From Lithobates sylvaticus (Eukaryota; Chordata; Amphibia; Anura; Ranidae), in contig CM053030.1 of NCBI GenBank assembly GCA_028564925.1, positions 3,470,647 through 3,534,646 of the forward strand: a DNA stretch of 64,000 nucleotides. The letters run 5' to 3'. The notes beneath the pieces were generated by a model. It made no database searches and had not been told where the DNA came from. It was given only the letters and a program-made list of their open reading frames with translations. Below, in pieces: positions 58,415 through 64,000 of the stretch. Positions within the stretch are counted from its first letter, which is position 1. Every line of letters begins with the position of its first letter. Position numbers and translations under genes: made by a program.

Positions 58415-59886
58415 CCGTATTTATCGGCGTATAACACGCACTTTTTTCCCCTTAAAATCAGGGGGAAATCGTGGGTGCGTGTTATACGCCAATCCCGCTG
58501 ATTCATTTTTGAGGGGAGCGAGCGGAGCCGATATACCGAAAGCCGCGTGTATTTTCGGCTAGTCTCGGCTCCTCTCGCAATCCCGCCCACCTCCACTGAT
58601 TGCGAGAGGAGCCGAGCGCCGACAACAAAAAAAGCAGAGTTCGGCTATTTTCGGCTCCTCTCGCAGTCAAGGCTGCAAAGGCACTGGGCAAGGCTGCAAA
58701 GGCACTGGGCAAGGCTGCACTGGGCAAGGCTGCAAAGGCACTGGGCAAGGCTGCAAAGGCGAGCAGAGCCGAGACTAGCCGAACTCGGATTTCTGTATGG
58801 TGTCGGCGCTCGGCTCCTCTCGCATTCAGTGGAGGTGGGCGGGACTGCGAGAGGAGCCGGCCCGAGAATAGCCGAAAATACATGCGGCTTTTGGTATGTT
58901 GTCACACGGCGCTCGTTCTCTCCACTCAGCGCCAATTTTAAATCAAGGCTGGAAAGGCACTGGGCAAGGCTGCATTGGGCAAGGCTGCAAAGGCACTGGG
59001 CAAGGCTGCACTGGGCAAGGCTGCAAAGGCACTGGGCAAGGCTGCAAAGGCAATGGGCAAGGCTGCAAATGCACTGGGCAAGGCTGCAAAGGCACTGGGC
59101 AAGGCTGCAAAGGCACTGGGCAAGGCTGCAAAGGCAATGGGCAAGGCTGCACTGGGCAAGGCTGCAAAGGCACTGGGCAAGGCTGCAAAGGCACTGGGCA
59201 AGGCTGCAAAGGCAATGGGCAAGGCTGCACTGGGCAAGGCTGCAAAGGCACTGGGCAAGGCTGCAAAGGCAATGGGCAAGGCTGCAAATGCACTGGGCAA
59301 GGCTGCAAAGGCACTGGGCAAGGCTGCAAAGGCAATGGGCAAGGCTGCAAAGGCACTGGGCAAGGCTGCAAAGGCACTGGGCAAGGCTGCAAAGGCACTG
59401 GGCAAGGCTGCACTGGGCAAGGCTGCAAAGGCACTGGGCAAGGCTGCAAAGGCACTGGGCAAGGCTGCACTGGGCAAGGCTGCAAAGGCACTGGGCAAGG
59501 CTGCAAAGGCAATGGGCAAGGCTGCAAAGGCAATGGGCAAGGCTGCAAATGCACTGGGCAAGGCTGCAAAGGCACTGGGCAAGGCTGCAAAGGCAATGGG
59601 CAAGGCTGCAAATGCACTGGGCAAGGCTGCAAAGGCACTGGGCAAGGCTGCAAAGGCACTGGGCAAGGCTGCAAATGCACTGGGCAAGGCTGCAAAGGCA
59701 CTGGGCAAGGCTGCAAAGGCACTGGGCAAGGCTGCACTGGGCAAGGCTGCAAAGGCACTGGGCAAGGCTGCAATGATGGACATTTAAATGTAAATGTAAG
59801 TTTTTTTCCTTAAACTTCCCTCCTAAAAGTTTTCCTTAATATTCCCTCCTAAACTTGGGGTGCGTGTTATACGCCGATAAATACGG
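58415..59886. mobile_element. TA-flanked element, copy 1 (1472 bp), with large internal minisatellite
   Basis: Ends CCGTATTTATCGGCGTATAA and its mirror, flanked by TA at 58413 and 59887. The inner arms have GTGCGTGTTATACGCC words. The middle holds the 21-base array. No transposase. The TA duplication fits a Tc1/mariner-type source but does not prove it. Confidence 0.82.
58665..59775. repeat. 21-base minisatellite inside TA element copy 1
   Basis: Units of ACTGGGCAAGGCTGCAAAGG plus C, with a 12-base short form (ACTGGGCAAGGC TGC). A short run at 58665-58760 is separated from the main array at 58950-59775 by about 190 bases of mirrored element sequence. GKAAKAL and RHWARLQ frames are artefacts. 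Confidence 0.92.
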
Positions 59887-59888
59887 TA

Positions 59889-60290
59889 AGCCTTGTTTGG
59901 CTAAAGTTGTAAAAGATTTACATGTTTATTATGACGTCGATGTCATCACATACACGTATCAGGGACAACAATTGCAAGATGTAAATGTTATTACATGTAT
60001 GTGATATCCTTTATTGTTTTGTTTGGAAAAAATCAATAAATAAATATTCAGCAAGAGTTCCGCAAGGTACAGTATATGGAGTATATGGAGTATATGGAGG
60101 GAGAAGTGGAGGGGTCACCAACCATCACCACGAGGGACAAGTCAAGCATCGAGTAAGGACTGGATGAGGGATGTTGGGGACCACAGCTGAGATGAAGAGG
60201 ACAGGAGGCTCGGGATGGAGAGGGTTTTAGTAGATCAAAAGGCGTAGAAAAGCTGGGAGGACCCGGCTGTGGAAAGGGGAAGCCGGGCGA
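59889..60290. other. intergenic, nothing recognised
   Basis: Includes a short TATGGAGTA triplication near 60075. No gene. Confidence 0.45.
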
Positions 60291-61546
60291 TCGGTAGACG
60301 TGTGCGGTTTTGTTTAGTTCCGAATAAAAATGTATATGAATTTTTGTTTTTCGGAAATTTTGGATGTATCCGAATTACAATAGTACCGAATTTAAACTAA
60401 TACGAAATAACGAAAAAAAAAAAAAAAAATTGGACGAAATTTGAATTGCAATCATTTTCAAATACTTTTTGAATTTGAATATTTTTCAAATTTGAAAAGT
60501 TTTCGATTCAAATAGTTTTGCAATTTCCAAAAGAGAATAAAATAGAATAGAAAATAAAGGAATAGTATAGAAGAAAAAAAACAATTAGCTTATGGCTAAG
60601 GTGACACTAACCATCTAGGTTTATGATTGCATGCTGATCTATTAATCAATTGATCAGATAAATTGAGTGAACCCTTGTTATCACTTCCCTTCCCATTCCC
60701 CTTCCCCTCTTTTCCTACAAATAATCTACTAGAAAAGAATATAGCAGCAAATAAAATAAGAGAATATAATAGAGTAAAACAGAACAAAAAAAGAATAGAA
60801 AATAAAAGAACAGGATAGACTAGAATATAATAGAAAACATTTGATAGAATAACATAGAAATATAACCACCTTCTGAAATTCTAATTTTAAATAGAATACA
60901 TTTAAATTTGAATACATGAGAAAATAATAGAACAGAAAAGAATAGAAAAAAAATAGAATATAATAGAATAGAAAAGAACAGCATTAAAAAAAAAACAAAA
61001 CAATAGAATAGAATGAATATAAGCACTTCCCAAAATTCAAATTGATTCTATTTGAATAGAATAGAATAGATAAACATAGAATAGAAAATAACAGAATAGT
61101 ATAAAAAAAAAAACAACGTAATAAAATAGAAAAGAATAGAGAGAATATAACCATCTTCCGAAATTCTAATTTCAAATAGAATAAATTTGAATAGAAAAGA
61201 ATAGAAAATAGACTAGAATAAACAAATAAAAAAAAAAAGAGTATAATTTAAAAAAAAAACAATAGAATAGATTAAAATAGAAAGAATATAACCATCTCCC
61301 CAAATTTAAATAGAATCAATTTGAATTTAAACAGAATAGAAAAGAATAGATTAGAATAGGAAGATGGTTATATTCATTCTATTCTATTTTTTTTCTATAC
61401 TATTGTTTTTTATTTTCTATTCTATTATAATTTTATTCAAATTCTAATTGATTCTATTTGAATTTTGGAAAATGGTTATATTATTTCTATTCTATTGTTT
61501 TTTTTAATCCTATTCTTTTCTATTCGAATTTCAGAAGCTGATTATA
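60291..61546. repeat. AT-rich zone with AGAAT-type microsatellite
   Basis: It begins TAGACGTGTGCGGTTTTG, close to the TAGACATGTGCA end of the hAT-like family, then consists of loose GAATA/AATAG repeats, with the clause AATATAACCATCTTCCGAAATTC recurring several times. A matching right end was not found. Confidence 0.6.
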
Positions 61547-62075
61547 ACGTATTTATCGGCGTATAACACGCACTTTTTCCCCCTAAAAATCGGGGGAAAG
61601 CGGTGGGTGCTTGTTATACGCCGATACCCCCCAAAAAAAAATGACAAAAATTGGTTGCGGCGCCGAAAAATGGCGACCGCGGCCGAAAAAAGACCGAACC
61701 GCGGCCGAAAAAGACCGAGCAGACTGTTCAGCTCCGCTCGTAGTCCCGCCTCCCTGCGCTCGCTCCCGAAACAGCAGGGAGGCGGGACTCCGAGCGGAGC
61801 CGAACAGTCGGCTCGGTCTTTTTCGGCCGCGGTTCGGTCACTGACACTGGGCAAGCTGCAGATGACGCTGGGCAAGCTACAGTGACGCTGGGCAAGCTGC
61901 AAATGACGCTGGGCAAGCTGCAAATGACGCTGGGCAAGCTACAAATGACGCTGGGCAAGCTGCAAATGACGCTTAAATGTAAGTTTTTTTTTTCCCTAAA
62001 CTTCTCTCCTCAAACTTTTTTTCCTTAAAATTCCCTCCTAAACTTGGGGTGCGTGTTATACGCCGATAAATACGC
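61547..62075. mobile_element. TA-flanked element, copy 2 (529 bp)
   Basis: ACGTATTTATCGGCGTATAA and its mirror, flanked by TA. Its core has mirrored GGAGGCGGGACTCCGAGCGG-type sequence and six 21-base units with GACGCTGGGCAAGCTGCAAA, the small counterpart of the array in copy 1. Confidence 0.82.
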
Positions 62076-62432
62076 TAATCTATTTTATTCTATTGTTTTT
62101 TTTTTTTTTATTCTATTCCATTCTATTATTTTATTTTCTATCCTATTTTGTTCTGTTTTACTCTATTATATTATGTTCTTTTCTATTCTATTCTATTACT
62201 TTATTTTCTATTCTATTTATTCTCTTTGTAAATTCGAAAACTATTTGAACTCGAAAATTATTTCGAAATTCATTTGAAAACTTTTTGAAATCGATCTGAA
62301 TTAGAATTCGAAAAAAATTTGAATAGATTCAAAAATGAATAAACAAAGCGAATTCCGAAAACAAATTAAACAAATTTATGCAAATAACGATTCGAAAAAC
62401 AAAGCGATTTTTCCCTCCTTTCTGCCCAGCAA
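62076..62432. other. AT-rich 3' flank of LRRC61
   Basis: TTCTATTCTATT-type repeats, the complement of those before 61547, then sequence with CGAAAA words resembling the hAT-like family interior. On minus this is the 3' side of LRRC61; no canonical AATAAA was confirmed close to the stop. Confidence 0.5.
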
Positions 62433-63218
62433 TCAGAAGACGTAGGAATTGGTGTCGCTCCTGATGCTGAGCGCTCGTTCGGCCTGCGCGATGGCGTCAT
62501 CGGCCCTCTTGCTCAGTTCTTTGCACTCCTGCAGAATGTCGTTGAACTGCTTGTAGGTCTCTTGGATGATGGTGCTCTGGAAAGGCTTCGGGTCCCAGTA
62601 GCCGTCCTCCACCCATGGCTTGACAGAGCCCGGCACCTCCACCAACCCACTGCTGGAGGTGAACCTCTTCAAGGAGTTGTCAATGTCCCGGCACAGGTGG
62701 TAAAGGTCACTCCCGCTGCCCGTGACCCTCTCCCCGTCGATCACTCGAACGCTGGGTATGGTCTCCAGCACAGCGTGTCTATAGGAGCCGTTGGCACAAA
62801 AAGGGTTACTCAGGTTGTAGAGGGGGTCCCTCAAGCGGATGCTTTCCAGCTTACGGAGGCCTTTCAAGCACTGCAGACTGTCGACGGTACACAGCGCGTT
62901 CCCGGCCACGTTGAGGGTCTGCAGGTTGTCGCAAGAGGCCAGGGGCTCCAGAGAGGAAACCCGGTTACACGACAAGTTAAGGGCCACCAACATCTTCAGG
63001 GAGGACAGTGGAGCCAGGTGGGTGACGTGGTTGTTGGAGAGATCTAACCGCTCCAGGTTTAGGCACTCTCCGATACAACCCAACTCATGGATCCCCAGAG
63101 AGCGCAGCTTCAGGAAAAGGATGGACTCCAGGTCAAACTCGCCGGTCCGGGATTTCAGCATCTCTGGAGTGATGCGGGAATTGTCCGAGTTCTCCTCTTT
63201 GGTAATCCTACTATCCAT
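62433..63218 (-). CDS. LRRC61: leucine-rich repeat-containing protein 61
   Basis: Intact frame of 261 residues (human about 259). It begins MDSRITKEENSDNSRITPEM; LKSRTGEF near residue 21 and SILFLKLRSLG are shared with the human protein. Four to five leucine-rich repeats span about residues 30-125 (LERLDLSNNHVTHLAPLSSL, ALNLSCNRVSSLEPLASC, LQTLNVAGNALCTVDSLQCL). They are followed by the cap RDPLYNLSNPFCANGSYR and SVRVIDGERV, typical of SDS22/LRR-cap proteins. A helical, charged tail (about 215-255) ends SYVF. The ATG at 63218 is chosen because the frame upstream reaches only a TTG before the human-like start. Molecular function is not established to my knowledge; LRR-cap proteins usually bind other proteins in the cytoplasm. 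It faces RARRES2 tail to tail, as in human. Confidence 0.95.
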   Translation of the reverse strand: MDSRITKEENSDNSRITPEMLKSRTGEFDLESILFLKLRSLGIHELGCIGECLNLERLDLSNNHVTHLAPLSSLKMLVALNLSCNRVSSLEPLASCDNLQTLNVAGNALCTVDSLQCLKGLRKLESIRLRDPLYNLSNPFCANGSYRHAVLETIPSVRVIDGERVTGSGSDLYHLCRDIDNSLKRFTSSSGLVEVPGSVKPWVEDGYWDPKPFQSTIIQETYKQFNDILQECKELSKRADDAIAQAERALSIRSDTNSYVF

Positions 63219-63369
63219 GGTCTGGAGGTTTCCCAATAGTCACCTACTCTGGACTGGTTTAGGGCGGGATTGAGATTTTCAGAGTCAGTCGGTACGTGTG
63301 GAGAAGATTGGTGTCATTAGAGCGTCACTGCTCCCAACAAATGATCAACAGACAATCCTCCCACAATGG
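63219..63369 (-). other. upstream side of LRRC61, untranslated or intron
   Basis: A possible acceptor, CAGAGTAG|GTGACT on minus at about 63241, suggests a separate non-coding first exon further right, as in many single-coding-exon genes. Not certain. Confidence 0.3.
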
Positions 63370-64000
63370 CTCTGGCTGAGGGAACAATTCAGAAAGTTCT
63401 CCGACGCCTGGCTGAGGGAACAATTCAGCAAATTCTCCGACGCCTGGCTGAGGGAACAATTCAGCAAGTTCTCCGACGTCTGGCTGAGGGAGCAATTCAG
63501 CAAGTTCTCCGACGTCTGGCTGAGGGAACAATTCAGCAAGTTCTCCGACGCCTGGCTGAGGGAACAATTCAGCAAGTTCTCCGACGTCTGGCTGAGGGAA
63601 CAATTCAGCAAGTCCTCCGACGTCTGGCTGAGGGAACAATTCAGCAAGTTCTCCGACGTCTGGTTGAGGGAACAATTCAGCAAGTCCTCCGACGTCTGGT
63701 TGAGGGAACAATTCAGCAAGTTCTCAGACGTCTGGTTGAGGGAACAATTCAGCAAGTCCTCCGACGTCTGGCTGAGGGAACAATTCAGCAAGTTTTCCGA
63801 CGTCTGGCTGAGGGAACAATTCAGCAAGTTCTCAGACGTCTGGCTGAGGGAGCAATTCAGCAAGTTCTCCGACGTCTGGCTGAGGGAGCAATTCAGCAAG
63901 TTCTCCGAAGTCTGGCTGAGGGAACAATTCAGCAAGTTCTCCGACGTCTGGCTGAGGGAGCAATTCAGCAAGTTCTCCGACGCCTGGCTGAGGGAACAAT
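63370..64000. repeat. 36-base minisatellite upstream of LRRC61
   Basis: About 17 copies of a unit with CTGGCTGAGGGAACAATTCA and GCAAGTTCTCCGACGT, running off the right edge. Variants are TCTGGTTG, AGCAATTC and TCAGACG. Frames reading LLNCSLSQTSEN on minus are artefacts of the 12-codon unit. Confidence 0.93.

Noticed and set aside
58547-59813. Alanine-rich (GKAAKAL) and Cys/Gly-rich frames at 58.5-59.8 kb
   Set aside because: A seven-codon minisatellite inside a small DNA element.
63219-63236. A longer LRRC61 start giving six more residues
   Set aside because: The upstream codon is TTG, not ATG; the ATG at 63218 gives a length and N-terminus close to the human protein.

Overview
The window looks like part of an amphibian, most likely frog, chromosome. 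Evidence is vertebrate-type split genes with GT-AG introns, a dense mix of Tc1-like, hAT-like, TTAA-target, Penelope and L1/Tx1-type elements, and a gene order (chemerin next to LRRC61, facing each other) that matches the human 7q36 neighbourhood as I recall it. The species call is inference from repeat types.

Genes. Three host genes can be supported. (1) A chemerin-like gene on + whose first exons lie left of the window: a cystatin-fold exon at 3130-3228, a C-terminal exon at 5423-5530 and a probable terminal exon near 7697-7765. (2) A complete chemerin gene, RARRES2, on +, with four coding exons at 24912-25097, 28263-28367, 32064-32162 and 40333-40431. They give 62+35+33+32 = 162 residues, all splice junctions in phase 0, six conserved cysteines and a chemoattractant-type C-terminus. 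(3) LRRC61 on -, an intact single coding exon at 62433-63218. The two chemerin genes are tandem paralogues about 20 kb apart: their third exons are both exactly 99 bases with identical cysteine spacing.

Repeats. Roughly 24 kb of the 64 kb is minisatellite, in more than a dozen unrelated arrays with units of 15 to 51 bases. Many units are multiples of three, so long spurious open frames run through them on both strands; none is offered as a protein. Several arrays grew out of a piece of a transposon: a 27-base segment of a Tc1-like element at 32.8-35.8 kb, a 21-base segment of a TA-flanked element at 58.6-59.8 kb, and the core of a hAT-like element at 40.7-41.2 kb.

Layout. 1-2.7 kb minisatellite; 2.7-7.8 kb chemerin-like gene with a Tc1 copy in an intron and a 2 kb pyrimidine tract before the last exon; 7.8-15.1 kb arrays, a Penelope fragment and a promoter-like patch; 15.2-18.0 kb a hAT-flanked foldback element with a two-kilobase palindrome; 18.4-23.4 kb Penelope remains, half a Tc1 element and a 45-base array; 23.4-41.5 kb RARRES2, its introns filled with nested elements; 41.5-52.5 kb arrays, including a 5.5 kb array with higher-order structure; 52.5-56.3 kb one LINE split by two later insertions; 56.3-62.4 kb foldback and small DNA elements; 62.4-63.3 kb LRRC61; then a 36-base array to the edge.

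Several insertions carry target duplications readable by eye, and two have an empty site preserved in the other arm of a palindrome, so the order of insertion can be partly read from this sequence alone.
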